This document shows, piece after piece, positions 1-11,819 of a DNA stretch of 64,000 bases. The translations under genes and the position numbers were made by a program. The notes beneath the pieces are model-generated. The model was given only the letters and a program-made list of their open reading frames with translations, ran no database searches and had not been told where the DNA came from. How positions within the stretch are numbered: position 1 is the stretch's first letter; the number at the start of each line of letters is the position of its first letter. This stretch comes from Undaria pinnatifida (taxonomy: Eukaryota; Sar; Phaeophyceae; Laminariales; Alariaceae): positions 1,286,116-1,350,115 of the forward strand of contig JABAKD010000006.1 of the NCBI GenBank assembly GCA_012845835.1. Reading direction: 5' to 3'.

Positions 1-433
1 TGCGCCCATAGCCGCCTAGCTGTTTCTAGCAATAGACTACGTACAGTACTGCATATATACACGTAACGTTTGCTCGTCTAATTCGTATTGTGTGTGGAAC
101 TCCGCCGCTAATCGGCTCGAGTGTCAGTGCACACTTACCACGAGCTTGCCACACCGAAAAACAAAAGCAGCTCTTAGCAAATTGTGCGGAGCCTCCATCT
201 CTCCGCGGAGTCTCCATCGCTTCGAGCACTGTCGAGTACAGGAGTGGTCCTTCTATTGCGCCGGTATGTGCACTATAGAGGGAAATGTCGGCACTACAGC
301 GGCAACCGGCACCACTCCGCATACTGCCCTTGCCTGTTTTTCCCATACATGCCAATCTATTTCACAGGCACTAAAGCGGGCAACCGGCACTACTCAACTG
401 GCACTATCGAGGGATCGCTACTGCACCCCTTAC

Positions 434-606
434 CTCGTCGCAAGACATGTCAGAACCTTGGCTGGAGTAGCACCAGGTAGGGTATTCGAAGAACGTGAGC
501 GTGATCAGCCCGATAACGGCCGAGATGGACAGGGGCTTCAAGTTGACGGCCACGTGGTGAAATCGCCGCGACATCACCGTCGGCAGCGGTTTAGCACGAT
601 AAATGC
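434..606 (-). CDS. Exon of a TPC-like cation channel (pre-S1 and S1)
   Basis: Read on the minus strand, this 173-nt exon lies between a CCACAG acceptor and a GAG|GTAAGG donor. It encodes 57 codons. They include YRAKPLPTVMSRR, a hydrophobic S1 segment (LSISAVIGLITLTFF) and then FEYPTWCYSSQ. An S1 helix ending in F-E-x-P-x-W-C is typical of two-pore channels and related voltage-gated cation channels. The exon starts with two bases of a codon, which fits the one-base overhang of the exon at 7096-7159, giving ...EAMEG-IYRAKP. S2 to S6 and the second domain would lie to the left of the window, so the gene is cut by the window edge. A diverged copy sits at 1034-1136. The family call rests on motif recall without a search; another 6-TM cation channel is possible. 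Confidence 0.55.
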
Positions 607-1033
607 CTGTGGTTGGAGGTCGACAGCGGTTTTCGTTAGACTGAACAATTATCCCTGTTGAACAAAATAAGTTGCTGTTCGTTAGAAATAACTACCGCTT
701 GTTGAGCTAGGAATACCTACCTGTAGGGCAACAGGTAACTCGTGTTTTTCAACGCTGTTTTGGGAAATAAACGTTCCCACCGTCGTTGTGAAATCTATTG
801 AACGAAAAAACAAAACGCTTGGAAATTAGAGCTTTTGTTATGGTACCGGGAAAAAGATTTCCCCCCAACCAAAAAGCTAATGCTACCAGGCACATGCTGA
901 TAAAACGACTGGAGTGTTTCAGCCATGTTCCGTTGAAAAAGAACTACCTTGTTGAGGTACTTCTTGAACTAGCTCAACAAAGTGGGGCTAAGGCTATATT
1001 TCAAGGGGGGATATCATCGGGGGGGGGGGGGTA

Positions 1034-1136
1034 AGGTTAGCGTTAGGGACGCGTAGGACAGCGGCTGCAAGCTGACGGCCAAGAGGTAACGTCGCCGCGA
1101 CATTAGCGTTGGGAGCGGCTCCGCACGGTAGACTAC
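1034..1136 (-). pseudogene. Diverged copy of the channel S1 exon
   Basis: On the minus strand this encodes VVYRAEPLPTLMSRR and then AVSLQPLSYASLTLTL. It lines up with YRAKPLPTVMSRR and AVNLKPLSISAVIG in the exon at 434-606. The copy lacks a matching F-E-x-P-x-W-C end; it runs into an 11-13 base G tract at about 1019-1031. No clear donor is visible. It lies only about 430 bp upstream (in gene sense) of the intact exon, so it is probably a decayed local duplication. An alternative exon is possible but less likely. Confidence 0.5.
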
Positions 1137-1278
1137 GCCTGTCGCGGATTGTAAGCGGTTGCGTCACGTGTCACTAGCTCAGGATGTGAAGTCTAGCAGG
1201 AGCACCCCCGGAACCTGCGGAATGGGCGCGTGGAATGGGGGTGTGCTACGATAGGGTGACGAAGAACTGTTGGCCACA

Positions 1279-1600
1279 TCGTTTCTGCCTGACGGTATGC
1301 TACCACCAAAATAAACCAATCAACCATGAAATGTATATGTACTGTATATGTATACCAATACCAGTCATGCATATGTAAATCAATACCAGTCAACTAATGA
1401 CCTACACTACACACAGTCGTTGGAGTGCCTTTTGTACACATCATTTCTGCCTGAAGGTATGCTACCACCGTAATAAACCAATCAACCATGAAATGTATAC
1501 GTACTGTATATGTATACCAATACCAGTCATGTATATGTAAATCAATACCAGTCAACCAATGACCTAAACTACACACAGTCGTTGGAGTGCCTTTGTACAA
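1279..1600. repeat. 162-bp tandem duplication
   Basis: Two copies (about 1279-1440 and 1441-1600) share long identical stretches, including the run from the TTTCTGCCTGA start to the GTCGTTGGAGTGCC end. The unit is 54 codons long, so a minus-strand frame stays similar in both copies. It runs straight into the dispersed family-A element at 1600-1662. Confidence 0.8.
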
Positions 1601-1866
1601 AACTATTCTAGCTACGTCAGCTGTGAGTTGGACAATGTTGGGGTTGCTTGTCATCTTTGCCAGCTGCGAGATACACCGGCCGCTCGTTTTTAGGTACGTA
1701 GTAACTTGTCACCATTGATCAGTGTTAATGGCAATATTAAGTACATACAGCAGCAGTAGCAACACTCAAATCAATACCAAATAACACCACTTGAAAAAAA
1801 ACTTCCAAGCACGTCAGCTGTGAGTTCGACAAATGTAGGGTCGATACTCATCTTTGCAAGCTGCGT
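1600..1866 (-). repeat. Two copies of dispersed family A
   Basis: Copies at about 1600-1662 and 1806-1866 read on the minus strand as QLAKMTSNPNIVQLTADV and QLAKMSIDPTFVELTADV. The same short sequence recurs near 6.6, 29.45, 43.1, 43.3, 43.85, 46.9, 61.6, 62.4 and 63.35 kb. Function unknown; see findings. Confidence 0.7.
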
Positions 1867-2389
1867 GATATAACATTTGTGCACAAAACACGATTCACTC
1901 AACACCTAAGCCAAGGGATTTTCCATCGGGGTAGGCATGTTCTGGGTGGGGTAGGGACACACCCGCCACGACAGAAGCAAGCATTTTTCGGTCAAAACAT
2001 ATTTTCCGAATTTCGGGACTGTATTATTCTGAATTTCGGGACTCCTTCTGAAAACCATATCGCGTCCCTTTCTGGCGAAATTCATTGCACCCCACCCCAA
2101 AAACTGATTCTGAAAAGCTCAGCCCGATAAACAAGTCCCCTCACTGTATATAATAAATATAACGCTGTATAGACTATGATATACCTTGGTATCGTTTAGT
2201 ACATAATCATAAACCCAGGAAGCATGCGCTAGAGTCTTTCAAACCACTCGCCTCTCACCCGGCATCATCATCTACAATAGCCCGTGCAGATTTCATTGAC
2301 CAGGGATTTGTCCACCCTGCTGAAACATTTATTTCGCTGGAATGCCATTGCTTTTTTCTTCATGTTTCCCTATTTTTTTCGTTTTTATG

Positions 2390-2640
2390 TGCCTATAGTG
2401 GGGCGCGAGTCGACGACGGAAAAAAAAAATGCTCAACAAGTCTTCTCGCGACGAAAACGAAGGCGCGTACCACAGGGGGGAGGGCCCGCTATGTGACCCC
2501 GGATTCGAGGTGCTACTGGGAGGGAGCGCGAGAGTAGTGCGAGGATAAGAAACGGAATGAAGAACAAAAGCAATGCAAAACAAAAAAGAAAAAGCGGGAG
2601 TTTTCATCGGGTTGCACGCTCTCATTCTTCTCGATATTTA
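2390..2640 (-). repeat. Dispersed family K copy
   Basis: This shares the stretch AGTCTTCTCGCGACGAAAACG...GGCGCGTACCACAG-GGGGAGGGC with 54300-54430. Weaker related copies in the other orientation lie at about 5540-5720 and 53940-54150. No coding signal was recognised. Confidence 0.4.
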
Positions 2641-2890
2641 GTTTATGGTGGCGGGGTATAGAGCTCCTCAAGGGAGGGAGGGAGGGAGGAGGGGCCTCCG
2701 ACAATGGTCGACTTCCCGAGCTATCTCACGGGTACGGGTGCAGCAGAAGGTTTCGAGCTCCAAACACGAGGAGCTCAATATCTCACGCGGAACATGAACT
2801 TCGAAGGTAACAACGGTCGTTCGCGCGCAACCCGACCAACGCTTGCCTCTATGCGCTAGACCCAAAGCAAATATACTGTTAAAATTATCG

Positions 2891-3142
2891 ATTGGTTCTA
2901 CGATAGCCCCCTCCCCAAAACCAGCGATATTCTCTGACCAACGTTCCATGGCTGCTCGACACGAGGAAGGATGCAACGAAAAACATATATCTTCACATTG
3001 TCTTGTTTGCAAGGGACTATCGAACAACGGCGTCGGGGTGCGGAGGGCCACCGTGCTTTGCAGGAGATAAGCGGCCGGCAGCCGGTTTCAAAACCAGCGA
3101 TTTCGTTGAAGACAAGTTGGGGGGGGCTACCGCAGAACGACT
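2891..3142 (+). mobile_element. MITE family B copy (252 bp)
   Basis: The ends are inverted: left GGTTCTACGATAGCCCC and, on the right, the complement of GTCGTTCTGCGGTAGCCCC. The inner repeat AAAACCAGCGAT is present on both sides. It aligns along its length with copies at 22522-22773, 35090-35335 and 11964-12208. No protein is encoded, so it is non-autonomous. A target duplication is not obvious for this copy. Confidence 0.75.
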
Positions 3143-3479
3143 CTACCATACTAACCGATACTTCCACGCTCGAGGACCTCCAAAACCGGGCAGAAACCTT
3201 TGGTCCCGAACGTGCATCCCCTGACAGAGAGCTCCCCAAGAAAGAAGTACCAGAAAACTTTCAAGCACCGGCCACCGTCGCAGCGTGAAAAGGCGACGAG
3301 TGCTACGACAGAGAGGCAACAAACTTTTCGTCTGAAACGGTTTCTGCATGGCGGGGCTCCTCAATGTAAAATGGTCGGAAACAGGACATTTGTTTTTTCT
3401 TTGCGTGGTTCTCGTGGTGTACACTCTAGGCCATAGGACTTTTCATACGGTAGGAGCAGTTCTGAATTTTCTCCAAATT

Positions 3480-3790
3480 AGTTTTTTAAAAGGAAGTACC
3501 TGCTGAGCTACTGCAGCATCCACTACTGTTCATGAAGGAGCTATAGTACCTGTTGAGTTACTTCAGCCACTGTTCACAGAAGGAACTACAAAAATACACG
3601 TTGAGCTCCTTTGGTGTGTTCAGTAAAGGAATTACCTGTTGAGCTACTCCAGTCACTACTGCTGACCATGGCAAAAAAAATAACTCTTGAGCTACTCTAG
3701 CCACTAAAAGGAACTGCAACGTGATAAACACCTGCTGAGCTACCTGAGGAATTCGTTTCAAGAAAATGCAGCACCTGCTGACCTGCTGCA
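3480..3790. repeat. Degenerate tandem array, about 65-75 bp unit
   Basis: The words ACCTGTTGAGCTACT(C/G)CAG, CCACTACTG and AAGGAACTA recur about five times at roughly 60-75 bp spacing. A related trace is seen at 935-980. No gene is seen between here and 4.4 kb. Confidence 0.6.
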
Positions 3791-4510
3791 GTAGTCACAC
3801 TCTTCCTTGGAAGGGAATATCTGTTGGGTTACTTCCGTTCGTACCTCAACACGTCGTTCCTTCGAACGAACAAGCGGGTGCGCCACCCCGATGCGGAACA
3901 CGACCGCGCGCATCCCCGCATTCTAGCATCAGCGTCCCTGGAACAGACCACGCCATCAACTCGTTCGGGCTGGTCGGTGTTAACTTGCTCGGTTACTTGC
4001 GCGGTGGCTACTTGTGTTTTGCTTTAGGTATTTCAAGAGTTTTGTCGTGTTAAATCTGGGTTGCATACAGCTCATAGGAACACTCGCGTCTCCCCTTTTC
4101 GACTTGCAACACCCTCCCCGGGACTTCAAGCCCAGCTAAACCCTGGAAGGGAGACCTTGCATGCGGTGTGTGTCTGTTCGCAAGGCTTACTTCTGGCATT
4201 TTAGAATCCCGAAATACGGCGTTTTCCCCCCCCAAAAAAGCACAAGTGAAGGCGCAACGACCACTGCTTCTGCTCGTCGATGCAGACGAAGCCAAACCCT
4301 TTGAAGTTGGGCTTCAGACACGCTCGTTTGAATCCAGCACGCTTGCCATTGCATTCGTTTCGTCGGTCTCCGTCATTTTTTATTTTGTAAAAACCACAAA
4401 AAAAAATACGGCGTGAGCTGTGTGTGAGTTGTTCCGATAGGTCGGTCGATGCTCAACTTTTCAAGCTGTCCAGTAGAGCATGCATACGACTCACTCGCAA
4501 AAATGGCTGA

Positions 4511-4877
4511 TGCTTTAACGCTTAGTTTGGGTAGGCAATTAGTTAACCGTTTGCAAATGGCCAAACCAACTAACAATCTTCAGTCTAATTCCTCAACAAA
4601 TGGCGCCGTCGACAGACCATGGGTTTTAGGGTCGTGGGCTTGAATCCCTCTGTCCACCAACAATAAACCTTTGCGACTTTTCCCCGGTCGAACTTGAAAT
4701 ATGTATCCCAAGGAAATGAAACCGCGTGGATGTTGACACGTCCGCCCGCATATCCGTCCGACCTGCTACCCCGCAGTTTCAAGGGGGAAGAGTGTTATAA
4801 GGCTTAGTTTGGGTAGGCAAATGGTTAACTGTTCGCAAAGTGGTCGAACAGACTAATACCCCACAAATACCTTAACA
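4511..4877 (+). mobile_element. TRIM-like LTR element, full length (367 bp)
   Basis: Terminal direct repeats at 4511-4598 and 4793-4877 share CTTAGTTTGGGTAGGCAA and end in CTCAACA/CTTAACA. The better copies begin TGTTATAAGG and end CCTTAACA, so the ends follow the TG..CA rule of LTRs. A purine tract (AAGGGGGAAGAG) lies just before the 3' repeat. Two bases after the 5' repeat comes TGGCGCCGTCGACAG, where a primer-binding site would be. Inside, at about 4636-4666, is a tRNA T-arm-like run. There is no coding capacity. No clear target duplication. Confidence 0.65.
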
Positions 4878-5539
4878 TTGGCACATACTGTGCACAAGAC
4901 GATGGAGGTCGTACCGATTACGTTGGTTGAGCGGGGTCTCCTCTACTTAGGGTTAGGGCTATAGAGTCAGGGGTAGATACACTCACTTGTGCGCCTTTTT
5001 CCGTATCGTGCGTTTTTAGGCGGGAAAGCGTAGTATTTCCCTGACGAATTTTGATTTCACTTGGTTTTTCGGATCTTCCTAGGGCTCCAGCACCTTTGTG
5101 TGACCACGGACTCTGGATTTTTGACAAGAGTTAATGTGAGAAAACAACAACAACAACACTTCAAAGCTTATGTCCATTACTTTCTCGAATGATTGGTACG
5201 GTGCGTACCCTCAAGCTGTTCGTGACATGATACAGTATGCGACAACAGCTTAGAACCTCTTCTTTCTGGTCAGGCTGGAATCGTTATGTAAGGCAGGGTG
5301 TGTCCTGCAATAATTTTAATACAAAACAGACCATGCCACAGAGCTGATCTTTCTAGGGTGAAGAATCAGTACGGACACTGGGTGTGCTGGATGTCGACGA
5401 GTAGAAGAACGGTTTAATGTGAAGAACACACACACACACATGCTCTTATTTTTGTCCCAGCCTCGAGCCTGAATTTCTTAAGCTGCCAAATTTCGAAGTG
5501 CTGTCGCGTACTGTACATCGGTCGCGCATTCCTCGTGCG

Positions 5540-5760
5540 AAGACTTTTTTTTTTTTTTTTGCACACTTTCACTTTCCAGCTTCTGGACAAGCCGTGGTCA
5601 CAGGTGTCGTCCTTTCTCCTCCCCGGTTCTTGCCTTTAATTTTTATCGCGCATAGGGTTCAGCAATCCCACTGCTCGTCGATTGTTCATCGAGTGTTGCT
5701 AACTCATGCTCTCGCGCTTTCCGCAAGTCAATTTGTCTACAAGAAAAAGTCCCAACGAAT
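5540..5760 (+). repeat. Dispersed family K copy
   Basis: GCGCATAGGGTTCAGCAATCCCAC and CCGTGGTCACAGGTGTC match 54070-54105 and 54010-54030. A 15-base T run precedes it. Nothing else recognised. Confidence 0.45.
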
Positions 5761-5774
5761 TTATACGAGTATGC

Positions 5775-5849
5775 ACTCGGCGGGGCTCGAACTCACGAAA
5801 CTGACCTATACCAGGCTCGAGGATAACCTGATACGCCACCGGGGCGACC
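5775..5849 (-). repeat. tRNA-derived sequence (SINE head?)
   Basis: On the minus strand the segment starts GGTCGCCCCGGTGGCGTATC and ends GAGTTCGAGCCCCGCC, resembling a tRNA D-arm and T-arm (box B like GTTCGAGCC). The anticodon arm does not fold well and the acceptor ends do not pair, so it is not a working tRNA gene. A tRNA-derived SINE is the simplest reading. Confidence 0.45.
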
Positions 5850-6589
5850 GGAAGATAAAAGCCGGTGACCCCCCCTGCATGCTAGCAGGGTCCACAGGAC
5901 GATGCTGCTTATAGGCACGATTCCCACATGGTCTCCGTGGCACATTTTCTCAGCCTGAGCAGCATTTCGAAACCATTCGATATATCTCTGGGGTGAGGCG
6001 GAGAACCGCCGCGGACAATAGGTGTCCTGGATATTCATGGATATTAACAGAAAGGGTGGTTTAATGCCAAGAGCACACACACACTATACTATGTCTAGAG
6101 TAGACTATTAACTACTCTTCTATTGATCCTTTCGGGCTGACACAAGGTCGAGGAGGCCCCGCCCAAAAAACGCACTCCGCATTTAGCAATCGCTCCTACA
6201 AGCGTGGAAACCCATTGAATCGGATAGTCGGCACCTTCAGGAAACGACGATTAACATTATTAGCCCGACTAGTAACCAGGGTAGTTGGCGACTTAAGTCG
6301 TGCCGACTCACCGGTCAAATGATCCGAGTACAGCGAACTGTTGTATGTATGAATAGGGTGTTCTGTACATATTCCAACAACAGAAGTAGTACGATCGTGC
6401 ACCCAACAGCAGCAGTACGCAGTACGATGGCATACTACTACTAGTCTTCTGTTGTAGGTACAGCAGCACCCATGGGCAAAGCAGCAGTACCTGGTATTAG
6501 CCAGGTATCATATTAGCTGGTAGCTCATCGATCTGAATAAGTTCTGTTCCGCCGAAAAATCGTACTGGCATGTATTCCAAGAGATAAAT

Positions 6590-6660
6590 ATACACTCCAG
6601 CTGTGAGATCGAAGATTTTGTCGAAACTCATCATAGCAAGCTGTGTGTGATACTGGCATG
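6590..6660 (-). repeat. Family A copy (subtype 2)
   Basis: On the minus strand this reads QLAMMSFDKIFDLTAGVY. It is close to the copy at 46868-46935 (LAKMSFDKIFDLTAGAYF). These two form a subtype of family A. Confidence 0.6.
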
Positions 6661-7095
6661 TATATGCGGTTTTTCTTTGTACTCTTGGCTGATAATTTAC
6701 GACTTGGGCGTGTGCGCAGCAGTGGAGGCACGCACAGCCGTATCGACTATCCTTCCAAGCGCAACAACCAACGGCAGACTGGGTTGTCCAAATGCAACGT
6801 GGAACAACAAACAGCAACCACAAACGCTCGATCAACTACGCAACTGCTGTAGACTAGTGCTGCGAATATTTACGTTCGTATTAGACGATATCGCGCCCGA
6901 CATTGCTCTACTTCTACTGATATTACCAATTGGATTATAGACTACCAGTACTAGACTAACAATACTACTGCTGTGTTGTAAAAACCATGATCAAGCTCCT
7001 AAAAACGGGTCGGTTGGGAGAGATATATCCCGCGTTGCCTCAGGTGTATGACCAGCGCGTACCCCTGCTATCTAGACAAGGTTCTGCGTTATCAC

Positions 7096-7159
7096 CTTCC
7101 ATCGCCTCGAGGACCAAGAGCGCCGCATCTTCCACAACCAGAGAGTGCTTGAAGTTGCT
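7096..7159 (-). CDS. Upstream exon of the TPC-like channel
   Basis: This minus-strand 64-nt exon is bounded by TTGCAG and GGAAG|GTGATA. It encodes SNFKHSLVVEDAALLVLEAM followed by the first base of a Gly codon. An acidic EDAA...EA(M/I)E segment before S1 is what two-pore channels show in their N-terminal cytosolic region. The reading phase joins exactly to the exon at 434-606 across an intron of about 6.5 kb filled with repeats. The exon starts in phase 0, so more N-terminal exons should lie at higher coordinates; I could not place them with confidence (see 8815-9303). Confidence 0.5.
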
Positions 7160-7289
7160 CTGCAACGCCATAGTGATGAATGGCCGTCTTGGTTGAGGTT
7201 GATGATGGCCTACTCGTTGATTTTGTCCCACTTTTTGGCTCCACTCGTAGGATATGCTGCTTCGGCCCTTTTCCTTCTTGCGTGGTGTG

Positions 7290-9550
7290 GTGCGCAACGA
7301 GCAAGCAGCAACGCTTTCCTTGTGCCACAGGCTTTCTCCTCAGAACTTGGTACCCACGAGGCAGATGCCGGGTGCTGCTGCGCACTGAGCTCGTCCTCTT
7401 GACGGGTGGCGGTTGATTTTACAAAAAAAAAAAATGTTCGTCTCAAACTTCCAGTGATGCTGCTGTGTTGCACCGCTGTTTGGTCGTTGTTCTCCTTCTT
7501 GATCTTGCGATGTGCGCACAGCACAGCACAGCACAGCACAGCATCAACGCTTTATTTCTATGGTACTGCTGTGTAGTACAGTTTTGGCTTAACTCAAGAG
7601 AGGTGTTTCCTGACGCAGATCGTAGCGGGTGCTGCGTGTCGCACACTGCGCGCCTGTACGCAGGCCGACAGAAGGGACAGCGTGCTCGATTTTTTGGTCA
7701 ATTTTGTTTACACTATTTTTTCTGGTATTCTCCTTCTTGCTGTGCTTGGTGCGTTGGTGCGCAGCACAACGGCAGCAGCGCTTTTTCTTTGTGGTTCAGG
7801 CTTCTCCCAACAACGAGATTGCGCACAAGGCAGGTAACAGGTGCTGTACGCTGCACGCCAAGGCGCACAGAGGGGCCTCCTTGTCCGGTCTACGCACCTG
7901 CACCCTTGGAACTAGCGAGGGCATTTTCTGTGAGGGAGTTCCATTTAGCGCAAAGTGCTCTTTTGGTGAGTACGGGGTACGGGGACATAAAATCCAAAGA
8001 CGAAAAATCCACAATCCAAAATCCAAAAAATCCAAAATCCGGCCACAATGAACGTTTTTTTTTTTTTTTTTTTTTTTTCATCCTCCGGCGGATGGGGAAA
8101 AATAAAGCTTTAGCTCACCACACTTCCGCGTATTTTCATACGCGTCGTGTGTCGATTTAACTCAGTTGCTTTCGCAGCCCAACGCTAGCTGCGTTATCCA
8201 TCGGGGCACGAGAAAATATGCTTTCACGGTACACATAGCCTGTTGACCAATAAGATCAACGTGGGTGATTACTGCATTCATTCGTACGTAGTATGTATGT
8301 GATGAACATGGTCTAGGACGTTAACGTACAGATCGTGGAACTCAGATTACGCGTATATACGGATGGATACCTCCAATGTCAGGCCTAAAAAGAGTCCGCC
8401 CGTTTCGGATATCATTTCTGAGGCCTCTCTGTTTTCACATAGGGTCGGTCCTGAATCCGGTATCCTGACGGGATCTTCCGTCGTGCACCTGACTGAATAT
8501 CAGGGCACGGAACCAAGACCGAGAGGCGAGGCATGTAAGGACGATAGCCTCCATGACTCCGCTTGGTAAGACGGAGCCCTAGCACCTCTCCTTCTTAAAC
8601 GAACTATAAAAAAACGATCGGCTACACCGGCCGTAACGGTGGCGACAAGGGACCAAGGCTCCAGAGATCTTCCGCCTCGACATCTTGCGACATCGGCCGT
8701 TCCGGGATAGAGGACCTTTTTGCAACTACCGGTATAGATAAGGGCACCTTGGTTGGGGCAGTCTACGTGGTCGCTGGCATGCAATTGAAGCACGCAGAGA
8801 AGCACTGCTTGCTGTTAGCGAGAGAGCTTCAGGGTGCGATATAAAGACTGGTTGAGCTTGATAGGTGATAGGTTCGGATTGGCGATTGGTTTCGGGGAGC
8901 TTCGTTCTGTCTGCGTGCGGTGCTGCTGTGGTTCGCCATGACTGCCGCTGTGACTTTTGTGTGCCGCCTTATTGGCGATGAATAATTCGCTGGATGCCAC
9001 GGTTCGCGCCGCCGCCAGTAGTGCTGAGGCCCAACCTGCTCTACGTCGGGCCGACGCATCGCTTGCGGGTACGGATCCCCTTCCGAGGAGCCAGCGGTGG
9101 ATGCGGCGCTGACCTCGGCTGGCTTTTGCCAAGTAGGCTGGGAAAGTTGAGGCTGAGTTATTGCTGGTCGATTTGTTGGGGGCGGGTACGACGTTGAATA
9201 ATCCACAGTTTCCGGGAATCAAAGACCTGTCCCAGGTCGCCGTGTGGTCGATCAGATGAGCCTTCTGCCGCGGTGCGCTGCCGTTCCTGTGCGTCACCGT
9301 CATCCCGCGAGGCAGCCACCCGACCGGAGCGAGTCTCGACGAATTGGCCAGATAGCGGGTGGTGCGTGCCGCATACCAAGGCGCACAGGGGTGCCCCCTG
9401 TCGACAGGTCTCCACCACTACTCTGTTGCACTGTTTGGTTGGCGCGCTTCAGGTTGTTCAAAGAGCCTCGATTCGATAAAGGAATGCCGATTGGAGCTAA
9501 GTGCCGTTTGGCGTGTGCGGCATTCAGGCACAAAAAATCCAAACAGCATC
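7290..9550. repeat. Scattered copies of repeat family L
   Basis: The block 7845-8040 (AAGGCGCACAGAGG..., TTAGCGCAAAGTGC, then AAATCC words) recurs, diverged, at 9358-9550. Partial copies with GCAGCAACGCTTT and GGTGCTGC(T)GC lie at about 7305-7400 and 7630-7670. A (CAGCA)n run lies at 7515-7545, AATCC repeats at 7987-8045, and a 20-base T run at 8055-8079. Confidence 0.45.
8815..9303 (-). other. Possible coding region, frame uncertain
   Basis: Two minus-strand frames stay open here. One starts with ATG at 9303 and gives a Ser/Ala/Arg-rich 162-codon product. The other gives a Pro/Gln/Ser-rich product (about 9206 to 8829) but lacks an ATG; it starts at GTG. Either could be an N-terminal disordered exon of the channel gene downstream, and a CAG|GTTGGG at 9036-9034 would give the right phase. 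Neither shows a family motif, and the region is not reliably coding. Confidence 0.2.
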
Positions 9551-10479
9551 TGACAAAGAACAGACCGAGTTGTACACCCAGGGTACATCATGCAGTAGGC
9601 GACCAAGCTAGTACAACAGAGGAGCATAACTGTAGCTACCTTGTAGCAGTTAGAACCGAGCTAACGCGGGCAACACGACCGATAATCTCGGGCTTCCGGG
9701 TCGCAGCAGCATTGACATCCATTCCATCATTGCGGCTACTGGACATGGACGCCAGACCGAGGCTACGTTAAAGGAGGTGTACTACGGTTTCACTACAGAC
9801 GCGTGGCCACTCGAAATAGCCAATGTGTGTATATCTCCAACCGTAGCCTTGCTCACCGCGTACCGATCTATCTACTACGGTACCTCGACTGCTTGCTGTG
9901 GATACCATATGCCGGTACCAGGAACCAACCGCCAGTAAGCACTAAGATGCGATTCCTCAACAAACTTTCTACGCAACACGGTGCATTACACATCGGGTGC
10001 TGCTGCCCAGAACGTGCATCCATCCATAATTTGGTGGTACTGATGTGCATTTCAAGTTTGTGCTGTCATCATTGACCTACTGGCTGTGATCTGTATCGCA
10101 GTATCGTTGTATCACGGTATCGTTGTACCGCTGTACAGTATCACACTGTCTGTGTTGAATGTACTGTTGGACTAGGAATGTGTCCAATCTTGGCAACACC
10201 AGTAATCTAGAACGTGCCAACTATCGCTCAACCTTAGCGTCACATCTATGAGTACTTTTTTTGATTTGCATTCGAGCTTTATTCAGCAAAGAAAGAGCGA
10301 CGTGAGACTTTTCAGCAATTATTTCGTTCAAACACAAGAAGAGGACTATAGAACGGGAAAGCACCGACTGTAAAACACATAACCAAGCGAACCAAGCGTA
10401 GTTTCTTGCGAATCCTAGAGTCTGGGTGGCTCCTTCTGGCCCATGCTGTGGCGCTTCCCAGAGGGTAAGTGGCACACTT

Positions 10480-11170
10480 ATTCGAACATGACCGAGCAAG
10501 AACATTTGAAAGCGAGGAAGACCCCGCAAATATTATGTGCAGTGGTATTAATAGTACGGCAGATATTAAGAGGCAGCGGATGTTCCATGACGAGGCTCAT
10601 AACCTGTGGCTTGGCATGGCGAGTACATCAACAAGATCGCCAGCTATCGAGTTTGAAAGGAGGAATGAGGAGGCAAGAAGACATTGAAGCGTGGAGGATG
10701 CAGCACGTATTGTAATATTGCTCACACGTATTGTAATATTGCAGTAGTAGTGTGATTTTGTTCAACGATGTGGCTCATAACCTGTTACTTGGCACGACGA
10801 GTACACCAACAAGACCGCCGGCAACCGAGTTATTTAGGGGGGGTTCCACCCTCGCAACAAGCGCTCCGTGCCCGATAACTCCTCGCCCCCCAAAAAATTT
10901 GCACCAAAAAAGTGAAAGCGTATTTGCAACAGTAGTGTGCTGATGCTCGATGACGAGGCTCACAACCTGTTTCATGGCTAGATGAGAACAAAAAGATCGT
11001 CAGCTGCGCTCCCGATGCTTTTTTGAGGGAGGGGGGTGACGGTGCCAGAAGGCACGATCGCAAGGAGGATGCAGTAGGCATTGTATTGCGATAGTAGTGT
11101 GCTGTTGTTCGATGACGGGGGTCATAACCTGATACTTGGCATGACGAGTACATCAATACGATAGCCGAAA
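10480..11170. repeat. Diverged tandem repeats, about 165-190 bp (family I)
   Basis: The phrase GACGAGGCTCATAACCTGTTACTTGGCATGACGAGTACATCAACAAGATCGCCAGC (with changes) begins at about 10590, 10770, 10955 and 11115. Further copies occur at 12640-12720 and 12820-12870. Short frames in it (for example ...HDEAHNLWLGMASTSTR...) are not conserved in all copies. No known family recognised. Confidence 0.6.
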
Positions 11171-11504
11171 TCTCGCGTTTTAGGGGGAATTCCGTCTTCG
11201 CACACGAACGCCCGCTCCGCGCTCTAACTCATCGCCTCTAAATGAATACGGAACAATAAAGATACAATAGCTGTCGCTAAAACGAGCGACAGCTGATAGA
11301 CGTAGCTGTCGTCAGACGTGTGCGTCCACGGGCCATAGTGTCTGCTGTCGCCCTTCTGGCGTTGGCGCACGGACCGAGTTTGGGTCAATCGCCCCCAACG
11401 GACGTCTCTCCATGATGACTTACTCTCACCACGAGACAGCAGTAGATACACTCAGCGGACACACCCCTAGCGGGCACACACTCTCCATGCCCGCTCTCCG
11501 CTGG

Positions 11505-11815
11505 CCACTATTGTCGCCCGCTGCGCCCGTTGTCTGTGTGCTGCCCGCTGTGTGAGCGCTGTGTGCCGGCTGTGTGAGCGGTGTGTGCTGCTTTTTTTGC
11601 CCGTGTGGTCTGCTGTGTGTGTCGATCGAAGACACGCACGCGCAAACTATTGGCCACTACGCCCGTTGTCTGTGTGCTGCCCCCTGTGTGAGCGCTGTCG
11701 CCCGCTGCGCCCGTTGTCTGTGTGCTGCCCGCTGTGTGAGCGCTGTGTGCCGGCTGTGTGAGCGGTGTGTGCTGCTGTTTTTGCCCGTGTGGTTTGCTGT
11801 GTGTGTTTTGTTGCA
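11505..11815. repeat. Tandem duplication of a C/TG-rich block
   Basis: The sentence CGCCCGTTGTCTGTGTGCTGCCC(G)CTGTGTGAGCGCTGTGTGCCGGCTGTGTGAGCGGTGTGTGCTG appears twice (about 11518-11590 and 11700-11775), with a third partial copy in between. No gene is seen. Confidence 0.7.
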
Positions 11816-11819
11816 CCGT

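Noticed and set aside
8363-8805. Short frames on both strands at 8.4-8.8 kb
   Set aside because: They look acceptable by composition but show no splice pattern, motif or second copy.
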